Positions 13,789 to 19,513 of a DNA stretch of 19,513 nucleotides are shown here, piece after piece. How positions within the stretch are numbered: position 1 is the first letter of the stretch; each line of letters starts with the position of its first letter. The notes under the pieces are model-generated. The model saw only the letters and a list, made by a program, of their open reading frames with translations, did not search any database and was not told the origin of the DNA. Source of the DNA: an uncultured Collinsella sp. (GTDB lineage Bacteria > Actinomycetota > Coriobacteriia > Coriobacteriales > Coriobacteriaceae). The translations under genes and the position numbers were made by a program. The DNA is taken from positions 1-19,513 of the forward strand of contig CAUBPS010000025.1 of NCBI GenBank assembly GCA_958437935.1. The letters are read 5' to 3'.

Positions 13789-13927
13789 GTACCCAACGGG
13801 TACCCCACGGAAACCTTGACGATCCTGTAAAGGATCACCTGGTCATCGTCTGTCCGGTGGGGTAAACCCACCGGTAGACTCCTACCTTTAGCCCCCTCCC
13901 GTTCCGTGCGCGGGAGGGGGCGCTCTT
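13789..13927 (+). terminator. Four-hairpin 3' region and terminator after arcD
   Basis: Immediately after the stop codon, GTACCC/GGGTAC (13789-13803); then GATCC/GGATC (13821-13836) nested inside GACGAT/ATCGTC (13818-13850); then CCGGTGGG/CCCACCGG (13854-13874); then the terminator stem GCCCCCTCCCG (13891-13901) with 13911-13921, followed by a weak T-rich stretch (GCTCTTGTG). The last stem is the likely terminator; the others may protect the message or belong to a small 3' RNA. Confidence 0.65.
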
Positions 13928-13930
13928 GTG

Positions 13931-13956
13931 TTCCGGCGTTTTACCAAACGCCGGAA
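13931..13956. repeat. Perfect 11-bp stem-loop
   Basis: TTCCGGCGTTT pairs exactly with AAACGCCGGAA across a TACC loop. No T-run follows on the plus strand. It may be a second terminator element or part of a palindromic repeat set. Confidence 0.6.
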
Positions 13957-13970
13957 CTGCTCGACGCTGC

Positions 13971-14068
13971 AAGCCCGCCAGAGCGGCAATCTGACGTTCA
14001 ATCGTCGGGCATGGCCAAAAGGCCTATGCCCTCCTCTTTCACGTCACCTTGCTCGCTCTGGCGGGCTT
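13971..14068. repeat. 98-bp nested inverted repeat element
   Basis: Outer arms AAGCCCGCCAGAGCG (13971-13985) and its exact reverse complement (14054-14068), 15 bp. Inside are TGACGT (13992-13997) with ACGTCA (14041-14046), and innermost GGGCAT-GGCC with GGCC-ATGCCC around an AAAA loop. The three levels nest in order, giving one long interrupted hairpin, either a structured RNA or a palindromic mobile repeat. Confidence 0.6.
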
Positions 14069-14142
14069 TCGCTGACTTATGCTCCACCTGCGACGTTTCC
14101 ATTATTGATACAAAGGCCAGGTTTGTTTGAACCAAAAAGGGG

Positions 14143-14211
14143 AAGTTGCGGTGGAATCGTTCCTGTTTGGCCGTCTTGAGGGGTTAAACGGGAACTATTC
14201 CACCGCAACTT
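14143..14211. repeat. 69-bp near-perfect hairpin element
   Basis: Arms of 26 bp (14143-14168 and 14186-14211) match at 24 positions and enclose a 17-nt centre. The outer 15 bp, AAGTTGCGGTGGAAT, are perfect. There is no U-tract on either side, so it is not a standard terminator; a REP-like or MITE-like repeat is the best guess. Confidence 0.6.
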
Positions 14212-14253
14212 ATCGATGACGTGTTTGGTTGGTGCCAGTTGATTGCTTGGGCG

Positions 14254-14279
14254 TTGGGGAGGGTCTGCTCCGTTATAAT
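14254..14279 (+). promoter_or_regulatory. Candidate promoter of the DUF1846 gene
   Basis: A perfect TATAAT (14274-14279) lies 40 bp before the ATG. No good -35 is found at 17 bp; TTGGGG (14254-14259) is only 14 bp away and GCGTTG sits at the ideal place. Confidence 0.45.
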
Positions 14280-14318
14280 CGCCTAGAACATTAATTGGAA
14301 ACGGGACGGGAGCCATAC

Positions 14319-15800
14319 ATGCGCCAGGGTTTCGACAATGCGAAGTATATCGAGCTGCAGGCTGCTCACATTAAGGAGCGCATCTCACAGTTTGGTGGCA
14401 AGCTCTATTTGGAGTTTGGCGGCAAGCTGTTCGATGACTATCATGCGAGCCGCGTGCTGCCGGGTTTTGAACCGGACAGCAAGTTCCGCATGCTCAAGAG
14501 CATCGCCGACGATGTCGAGGTTATCATCGCGATCAACGCGAACCATATCGAGAAAAACAAGGCTCGCGGTGACCTTGGCATTACCTATGACGAGGATGTG
14601 CTGCGCCTGGTTGACTTGTTCCGCGGCAACGGCTTTGCCGTCGCGGCTGTGGTCATCACCCAGTACGCCGGCCAGCCTGCTGCCGATGTGTTCCGCAACC
14701 GCCTGAACGCGCTCGGTATTCCCGCCAAGCTGCACTATCCCATCGAGGGGTATCCGCACGATGTCGATCTGATCGTGTCCGACGACGGCTATGGCAAGAA
14801 CGAGTTTGTCGAGACCACCCGTCCGCTCGTCGTCGTGACGGCACCCGGCCCCGGTTCGGGCAAGCTCGCCACTTGCCTCTCGCAGCTGTATCACGAGCAT
14901 AAGCACGGTACCGCCGCCGGCTATGCCAAGTTTGAGACCTTCCCGGTTTGGAATCTGCCCCTTACGCATCCGGTCAACATTGCCTACGAGGCCGCCACGG
15001 CAGACCTCGACGATGCCAACATCATCGACTCGTTCCACCTTGAGGCCTACAACAAGACCACGGTCAACTACAACCGCGACGTCGAGGCCTTCCCGGTAGT
15101 CCGTGCCCTGATGGAAAAGATCCTGGGCAAGAGCCCCTACCAGAGCCCTACGGACATGGGCGTCAATATGGTCGGCTTTGCCATCACCGATGACGATGCC
15201 TGCCGCGACGCTTCCAAGATGGAGATCGTCCGCCGCTACTTTACCGCGGTCGAAAATGTGCGCCGTACCGGCGTGGGCGATGAGCAAGTCGACCGTCTCA
15301 AGATTATTATGAAGAAAGCCGGCATCGATAAGAACTACTCGCCGGCGCGCTCGGCGGCCCTCACCAGGGAGCAGCTGACGGGTGGTCCCGTGGGTGCCAT
15401 GGTTATGCCCGATGGCTCCGTGGTGACCGGTAAGACCTCCACGCGCCTGGGCGCCGCAAGTTCGCTCATTATGAACGCCCTTAAGCATGTCTCGGGCGTC
15501 GACCTTGAGCTCGAGGTCATTAGCGATGAGGCGATCGAGCCCATCAGCAAGCTCAAGACGCATTTCCTGGGCAGCAAAAACCCGCGCCTCCACACCGACG
15601 AGACGCTTATGGCGCTGTCGATCACCTCGGCCACGAGTGAGACGGCCGCTCGCGTCCTTTCGGGCCTGGAGCAGCTGCGCGGTTGCGATGCCTTCTTTAG
15701 CGTGATTATCTCGCCGACGGACGAGACGGTACTGCGCAAGTTGGGCATCAACGTGTGCTGCGAGCCCAAGTTTGAGCGCCGCGGTTTCTTCCATCGCTAA
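14319..15800 (+). CDS. DUF1846 domain-containing protein
   Basis: A 493-residue protein covering the full length of DUF1846, a conserved family of about 500 residues found mainly in Firmicutes and Actinobacteria, with solved structures but no agreed function. The N-terminus MRQGFDNAKYIELQAAHIKERI and the LYLEFGGKLFDDYHASRVLPGF block are typical. A glycine-rich GPGSGK turn (177-182) follows VVVTA and looks like a phosphate-binding loop, though it departs from the standard Walker A spacing. No signal peptide or membrane segment is seen, so it is probably cytoplasmic. The ATG at 14319 is chosen because GGGAG lies 7 nt upstream; an in-frame TTG at 14295 has no ribosome site. It is a single-gene unit between a promoter and its own terminator. 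Confidence 0.85.
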   Translation: MRQGFDNAKYIELQAAHIKERISQFGGKLYLEFGGKLFDDYHASRVLPGFEPDSKFRMLKSIADDVEVIIAINANHIEKNKARGDLGITYDEDVLRLVDLFRGNGFAVAAVVITQYAGQPAADVFRNRLNALGIPAKLHYPIEGYPHDVDLIVSDDGYGKNEFVETTRPLVVVTAPGPGSGKLATCLSQLYHEHKHGTAAGYAKFETFPVWNLPLTHPVNIAYEAATADLDDANIIDSFHLEAYNKTTVNYNRDVEAFPVVRALMEKILGKSPYQSPTDMGVNMVGFAITDDDACRDASKMEIVRRYFTAVENVRRTGVGDEQVDRLKIIMKKAGIDKNYSPARSAALTREQLTGGPVGAMVMPDGSVVTGKTSTRLGAASSLIMNALKHVSGVDLELEVISDEAIEPISKLKTHFLGSKNPRLHTDETLMALSITSATSETAARVLSGLEQLRGCDAFFSVIISPTDETVLRKLGINVCCEPKFERRGFFHR

Positions 15801-15834
15801 GTTTGAAGCACCGCGGTAATTGCATTGCATTTTG

Positions 15835-15867
15835 GCCGTATCGGGTTAGCGCCCGGTACGGCTTTTT
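15835..15867 (+). terminator. Terminator of the DUF1846 gene
   Basis: GCCGTATCGGG (15835-15845) pairs with CCCGGTACGGC (15852-15862), 11 bp with one G-U, 6-nt loop, then TTTTT. A textbook intrinsic terminator 35 bp after the stop codon. Confidence 0.88.
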
Positions 15868-16056
15868 GATCAATAAAGCGTCTATTTCGGCGAAAAATAG
15901 CTGTTTACCTGCCTAGAAACAATTTGAGCGGTATACAATAACCGTAACTGTTTCATCCTTAGCGGGATGCCGCATGATGGATATTACCTGCCATCGTGAG
16001 GTGTGTCGGTCGCGCACGGCGCGTTAGATGCTCGTGCTCGGTTTGAGGAGGCTGCT

Positions 16057-16395
16057 ATGGCGGGCAAGGGTCGTGCGAGTGTTAACGATATGAAGCGTGT
16101 CGAGGTGCTGGTGTTGATGGAGATCGACCAGCAAACCGAAGACAATGGCGGGCCGTATGGTTTCTCGCGCAAAACGCTTGCCGAGCGCGTGGGGGTTTCG
16201 CCGTATCGTGCCCGCGCCGCAATCGATCGCTTGGATTCCGAAGGTATGATTGATGTCGTCTCGCGTTATAGCGACGACGGCGGTCAGCTTGCAAATGGCA
16301 TTTGCCTCACCGAACGTGGTGAGTGGTATCTTGAGGGCGTCCGTACCGGCATGCTCGTTCAAGAAATGCTTGAGGACGAGGTTGCTGATCGATAG
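16057..16395 (+). CDS. Small winged-helix DNA-binding protein, function unknown
   Basis: A 112-residue protein with a winged helix-turn-helix: GFSRKTLAERVGVSPYRARAAIDRLDSEGMIDV (about 35-67) reads as helix 2, turn and recognition helix followed by a dimer or wing strand, and VVSRYSDDGGQLANGICLTERGEWYL fits the wing. It resembles GntR/MarR-type heads but has no effector domain, so it may be a short repressor or an adaptor. The ATG at 16057 follows GAGGAGG by about 6 nt; an in-frame GTG at 16003 is less likely. A TACAAT (15934-15939) upstream, within the imperfect palindrome CGGTATACAATAACCG, could be its -10 and an autoregulatory site, but no good -35 is seen. The family was not recognised more closely. 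Confidence 0.72.
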   Translation: MAGKGRASVNDMKRVEVLVLMEIDQQTEDNGGPYGFSRKTLAERVGVSPYRARAAIDRLDSEGMIDVVSRYSDDGGQLANGICLTERGEWYLEGVRTGMLVQEMLEDEVADR

Positions 16396-16419
16396 CAGCA
16401 TGTAACCCTTGCCATAGCG

Positions 16420-16452
16420 ACGCCGCCTGGGAAACCGGGCGGCGTTTTGTTT
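16420..16452 (+). terminator. Terminator of the winged-helix gene
   Basis: ACGCCGCCTGG (16420-16430) pairs with CCGGGCGGCGT (16435-16445), 11 bp with one G-U pair and a GAAA tetraloop, followed by TTTTGTTT. Confidence 0.9.
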
Positions 16453-16486
16453 CAAGATTGAGAAATGCAATCGCACGCGAGAAAAA

Positions 16487-16518
16487 TTGCGGACGGTCCG
16501 CGGCGCGAGTATTACAAT
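16487..16518 (+). promoter_or_regulatory. Candidate pyrG promoter
   Basis: TTGCGG (16487-16492) and TACAAT (16513-16518) are 20 bp apart, longer than ideal. The leader would be about 50 nt. No clear pyrimidine-responsive attenuator hairpin is visible in it. Confidence 0.35.
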
Positions 16519-16573
16519 GAAGACCCGTAAGATGTGGATAAACAACTTCTACGGGAAGCGCAGGTAACTCAAT

Positions 16574-18235
16574 ATGACCAAGCATGTGTTCGTAACCGGT
16601 GGCGTGGTTTCGTCCCTGGGCAAGGGTATCACCGCGGCCTCGCTGGGCCGTCTGCTCAAGTCGCGTGGCTACAAAGTAACGATGCAGAAGGCCGACCCGT
16701 ATCTGAACGTCGACCCCGGTACCATGAGCCCGTTCCAGCATGGTGAGGTCTTTGTAACCGAGGATGGTTACGAGTCCGATCTGGACCTGGGTCATTACGA
16801 GCGCTTTATTGATGAGAACCTGACCCGCGATTCCAACTTCACGACCGGTGCCATCTACAAAAGCCTCATCGCCCGCGAGCGTCGCGGCGACTTTTTGGGC
16901 GGTACCGTGCAGGTGATTCCTCACGTCACCAATGCCATTAAGGATAAGTTCCGCCGCATCGAGGAGCAGACCGGCTCCGATGTAGTCATCACCGAGCTGG
17001 GCGGCACGATCGGCGACATCGAGTCCCAACCGTTTGTCGAGGCCATTCGTCAGTACCGCAAGGAGGCCGGCCCCGAGAACGTCTGCTACATCCACGTGTC
17101 GCTCGTTCCCTATATCGCCGCCGCCCACGAGGTCAAGACCAAGCCCACGCAGCATTCCGTCAAGGAGCTCCGCAGCTTTGGCATCCAGCCCGATATTATC
17201 GTGTTGCGCTCCGACCACCATATCGATGACGCTATCCGCGGAAAGATCGCAAGCTTCTGCGACGTCGACACCGATTGCGTCTTTACCAATGAGGACTGCG
17301 CGAGCATTTACGATGTTCCGCAGCTGCTTGCCGAGCAGGACTTTGACCTGCGCATTTGCGAGCGCCTGGGTCTGGACCCGCGTGAGCGCGACATGAGCGA
17401 GTGGAACGAGTTCCTGCGCAAACAGAATCACGCCAACCATCACGCCGACAAGGTCAAGATCGCCGTCGTGGGCAAGTACACGCAGCTGCCCGATGCGTAC
17501 CTGTCGGTTATCGAGGCCCTGCACCATGCGGGCGTGTTCTACGATCGTCACGTGGACGTGCAGTTGGTCGATGGCGAGAGCCTCGACGAGCAGAACGTGT
17601 CCGAGGTGCTGGGCGATGCCTCGGGCATCTTGGTTCCCGGTGGCTTTGGTAAGCGCGCCCTGGAGGGCAAGATCCTCGCAGCCGAGTTCGCCCGCGAGCA
17701 CAAGATTCCGTATCTGGGCATTTGCCTGGGTATGCAGGTGGCCGTGTGCGAGTTCGCCCGCAACGTCGTCGGCCTTGCCGGCGCCAGCTCCTCCGAGTTC
17801 GACCCGGACGGTCCGTTTAGCGTCATCGATCTGATGAGCTCGCAGGAGGATGTGACCGAGAAGGGCGGCACCATGCGTCTGGGCGCCTATCCGTGCAAGC
17901 TCGCCGCCGATACCCTCGCTCGCGAGGCATATGGCGAGGATCTCGTCTACGAGCGTCACCGTCACCGCTTTGAGTTTAACAACGCCTTCCGCGACCAGCT
18001 CGAGGACGCCGGCTTGGTTATCTCTGGCCTCTCGCCCGACGAGCGCCTGGTCGAGATGGTCGAGCTGCCGCGCGACGTGCATCCGTGGTATGTGGCAACC
18101 CAGGCTCACCCCGAGTTCAAGAGCCGTCCGACCAACCCGCAGCCGCTGTTCCGAGAGTTCGTGCGTGCCTCGATCGGTCAGCACGAGGGCGTCGATCGCC
18201 TGCAGGTGACGCCCATGAACCTCGCTACGGACTAA
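16574..18235 (+). CDS. pyrG: CTP synthase
   Basis: A 553-residue CTP synthase, which makes CTP from UTP, ATP and glutamine, the last step of pyrimidine nucleotide synthesis. The N-terminal amidoligase domain (about 1-270) starts with KHVFVTGGVVSSLGKGITAASLG, containing the P-loop, and includes DPYLNVDPGTMSPFQHGEVFVTEDG. The C-terminal glutaminase domain has the nucleophile C384 in GICLGMQVAV and the His/Glu pair H512 and E514 in QAHPEFKSRP. Length is typical and all key residues are present. The ribosome site (AGGT about 10 nt upstream) is modest. The following recombinase gene begins 2 bp after the stop, so the two are co-transcribed. Confidence 0.97.
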   Translation: MTKHVFVTGGVVSSLGKGITAASLGRLLKSRGYKVTMQKADPYLNVDPGTMSPFQHGEVFVTEDGYESDLDLGHYERFIDENLTRDSNFTTGAIYKSLIARERRGDFLGGTVQVIPHVTNAIKDKFRRIEEQTGSDVVITELGGTIGDIESQPFVEAIRQYRKEAGPENVCYIHVSLVPYIAAAHEVKTKPTQHSVKELRSFGIQPDIIVLRSDHHIDDAIRGKIASFCDVDTDCVFTNEDCASIYDVPQLLAEQDFDLRICERLGLDPRERDMSEWNEFLRKQNHANHHADKVKIAVVGKYTQLPDAYLSVIEALHHAGVFYDRHVDVQLVDGESLDEQNVSEVLGDASGILVPGGFGKRALEGKILAAEFAREHKIPYLGICLGMQVAVCEFARNVVGLAGASSSEFDPDGPFSVIDLMSSQEDVTEKGGTMRLGAYPCKLAADTLAREAYGEDLVYERHRHRFEFNNAFRDQLEDAGLVISGLSPDERLVEMVELPRDVHPWYVATQAHPEFKSRPTNPQPLFREFVRASIGQHEGVDRLQVTPMNLATD

Positions 18236-18237
18236 GG

Positions 18238-19179
18238 GTGCCGGCGAACAAAGAACATACCGAAGCTACTCCCTCGTCGCTCGCCGTGGCGGCGGGGGAG
18301 TATCTCGATTACCTCGCGGTCGAGCGGGGTTTGGCGCGCAACACGATTGCGGCCTATCGTCGTGACCTGACGACGTACTGCGCCTATCTGGAGCGGGCGG
18401 GCATCATGTCTTTTGATGAGGTGACTCGTCAGGTCGTGGAGGGCTTTGTCGCCGACCGTCGCGATGGGGGCTATTCCGATGCCTCGGTGGAGCGTGCGCT
18501 TGCGGCCGTGAAGGGCCTGCATGCCTTTTTGGTGCGCGATGGGGCCGTGGCCCAAAACCCGACGGCGGCGTTGCGCCTGCCTAAAAAGGCTGAGCGCTTG
18601 CCGGAGTATCTATCGGTGGAGGATGTCTCGGCGCTGCTCGATCAAGACTTCCCCGAGGGCGAGATGGGCTTGCGCGACCATGCTATCTTGGAAGTGCTCT
18701 ACGGATGCGGTTTGCGTGTGAGCGAGTTGGTGGGGCTCGATGTGGGCGATATCCATATCGACGATGGTTTTGTACTCGTTCGCGGTAAGGGCTCAAAGGA
18801 ACGCCTGTCCCCGTTGGTGGGAAGCGCGGCGCGAGCTCTGACGCTCTATGTAGCTGAGGGGCGTTCTCGCTTGGCAGCCCATGCCCGCGGAACCGAGACT
18901 TCGGCGGTCTTTTTAAATAAGAACGGCCGCCGTCTGTCGCGCCAGGGCATCCATGCCATCTGTGAGCGCTACGGGCGCCAGGTAGGGCTGGTGGGACTCC
19001 ATCCCCATACGCTGCGCCACTCCTTTGCCACCCATATGCTTGCGGGCGGCGCAGACCTCCGTGTGCTACAGGAGATCTTGGGACATGCCGATATATCGAC
19101 CACGCAGGTCTACACGCATGTCGATCGTACGCAACTGACCGAGGTCTATCTGGCGGCGCACCCGCTGGCACATCGTTAA
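18238..19179 (+). CDS. xerD: Site-specific tyrosine recombinase, XerD type
   Basis: A 313-residue tyrosine recombinase of XerC/XerD size, expected to resolve chromosome dimers at dif with a partner. The N-terminal core-binding domain has EYLDYLAVERGLARNTIAAYRRDL (21-44). Catalytic residues are complete: R160 (CGLRVSEL), K184 (GKGSKER), H257 and R260 (HPHTLRHSFATHML), H283 (LGHADISTTQ) and nucleophile Y292 (VYTHV), each offset by 12-13 from E. coli XerD. The start is taken as GTG at 18238, 2 bp after the pyrG stop; the reading frame is open further upstream but overlaps pyrG. No spaced ribosome site precedes this GTG (TAAGG abuts it), so translation probably relies on coupling. Whether this is XerD or a XerC-like paralogue needs a genome-wide comparison. 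Confidence 0.9.
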   Translation: MPANKEHTEATPSSLAVAAGEYLDYLAVERGLARNTIAAYRRDLTTYCAYLERAGIMSFDEVTRQVVEGFVADRRDGGYSDASVERALAAVKGLHAFLVRDGAVAQNPTAALRLPKKAERLPEYLSVEDVSALLDQDFPEGEMGLRDHAILEVLYGCGLRVSELVGLDVGDIHIDDGFVLVRGKGSKERLSPLVGSAARALTLYVAEGRSRLAAHARGTETSAVFLNKNGRRLSRQGIHAICERYGRQVGLVGLHPHTLRHSFATHMLAGGADLRVLQEILGHADISTTQVYTHVDRTQLTEVYLAAHPLAHR

Positions 19180-19212
19180 CACATCGCTGGCCTGCATATC
19201 TATAGGTATTTG

Positions 19213-19282
19213 GGGACGGGCCCCAGATTGCCGCGGCGTGCTTTTGCGCGCGCATGGGCAATCTGGGGCCCGTCCCATTTTT
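19213..19282 (+). terminator. Terminator of the pyrG-xerD unit with a 20-bp perfect stem
   Basis: Arms 19213-19232 and 19257-19276 are exact reverse complements over 20 bp, followed by ATTTTT (19277-19282). The 24-nt middle can fold further through GCG-rich segments. The stem is much longer than the other terminators here, so it may be a repeat element doing duty as terminator. Confidence 0.82.
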
Positions 19283-19442
19283 CGCCACTTGTCGTCGCGG
19301 TGGTGGGCCGCACGTGCCTTGGGTGGGGGAGTTTGGGGGCGATGTGAACGCCATGTAAAGGGACGCAAAAATCGCCTCAAGGTCAACTTGAAGGTTGAGG
19401 TTGAAAGGCGGGATGCCACAGGTGGCATCCCGCCGTTGCTGT

Positions 19443-19462
19443 AAACACAACATATTGTGTTT
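19443..19462. promoter_or_regulatory. Operator-like palindrome AAACACAA-N4-TTGTGTTT
   Basis: A perfect 8-bp inverted repeat with a CATA spacer, in AT-rich sequence just before the window edge. Size and symmetry fit a dimeric repressor site for a gene to the right; the regulator is unknown. Confidence 0.4.
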
Positions 19463-19513
19463 TCGAACATATGATTGGGGGTGTTTTGCAATATATGGTG
19501 GGTGGAGTGGTGG

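Larger units (their letters stand above)
13789..14318. other. 530-bp gene-free region with many stem-loops
   Basis: No convincing gene on either strand; the short open frames here have no ribosome site and run through the inverted repeats. It holds the arcD 3' hairpins, a perfect 11-bp hairpin at 13931-13956, a nested 98-bp inverted repeat (13971-14068), a 69-bp hairpin (14143-14211) and the promoter of the DUF1846 gene. Confidence 0.72.
19180..19513. other. 334-bp gene-free right end
   Basis: No complete gene is seen. After the terminator come a GC-rich stretch, a perfect 12-bp hairpin (GGCGGGATGCCA at 19407-19418 with 19423-19434) lacking a U-tract, and an AT-rich end carrying an 8-bp palindrome (19443-19462). 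An ATG near 19495 could open a gene that continues past the window, but too little is visible to call it. Confidence 0.6.

Noticed and set aside
13971..14211. Insertion sequence or CRISPR
   Set aside because: No transposase frame, no target-site duplication recognised, and the repeats are inverted pairs rather than regularly spaced direct repeats.
13906..14316. Short open frames in the gap before DUF1846 (74-83 codons, both strands)
   Set aside because: They lack ribosome sites and known similarity, and run through the arms of inverted repeats.
18085..18237. xerD start inside pyrG
   Set aside because: The extra 51 residues are a shadow of the pyrG C-terminus, and XerD similarity starts after 18290.

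Overview
The window looks like chromosome from a high-GC, anaerobic, fermentative actinobacterium of the Coriobacteriia, most probably Collinsella or a close relative. This rests on gene content, GC-rich codon use, AT-rich promoter islands and an arginine deiminase (ADI) locus with a YfcC-type carrier. No rRNA, tRNA, CRISPR array or transposase gene was seen, and the taxonomic call is an inference.

Left part (1-6240), minus strand: housekeeping and accessory genes. In transcription order these are polyphosphate kinase (ppk1, with an unusual 97-residue C-terminal tail), a strong terminator, a RumA/RlmD-type 23S rRNA uracil methyltransferase, a DJ-1/PfpI protein overlapping a Maf nucleotide pyrophosphatase by 4 bp, and a P1/DmpA (S58) peptidase.

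Centre (6241-13921), plus strand: an arginine catabolism locus. It holds arginine deiminase copy 1, an ArcT-like aminotransferase, arginine deiminase copy 2, catabolic ornithine carbamoyltransferase (arcB) and a YfcC-family carrier (probable arginine/ornithine exchanger). The two arcA copies are identical by eye over 1265 bp, from 24 bp before the start codon to the second base of the stop codon. Their upstream regions have diverged, yet both keep the same control layout: two CCGTTC boxes exactly 21 bp apart, a promoter with TGGAA and TATAA elements at a fixed distance, distal inverted TGAACGG boxes, ArgR-like TGAAT sites, and two leader hairpins whose sequences differ but whose structure is kept. 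Carbamate kinase (arcC), which would complete the ATP-forming pathway, is not in the window.

A 530-bp gene-free stretch (13789-14318) holds at least six stem-loops, including a 98-bp nested inverted repeat and a 69-bp near-perfect hairpin. These may be mobile palindromic repeats or structured RNA.

Right part (14319-19513), plus strand: a DUF1846 protein, a small winged-helix protein, CTP synthase (pyrG) and a XerD-type tyrosine recombinase that begins 2 bp after pyrG. Then come a 20-bp-stem terminator and what looks like the upstream region of a gene beyond the window.

The most interesting signals are the identical arcA pair with its shared control architecture and the palindromic elements at 13971-14211. 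No wholly new multi-gene system was found.
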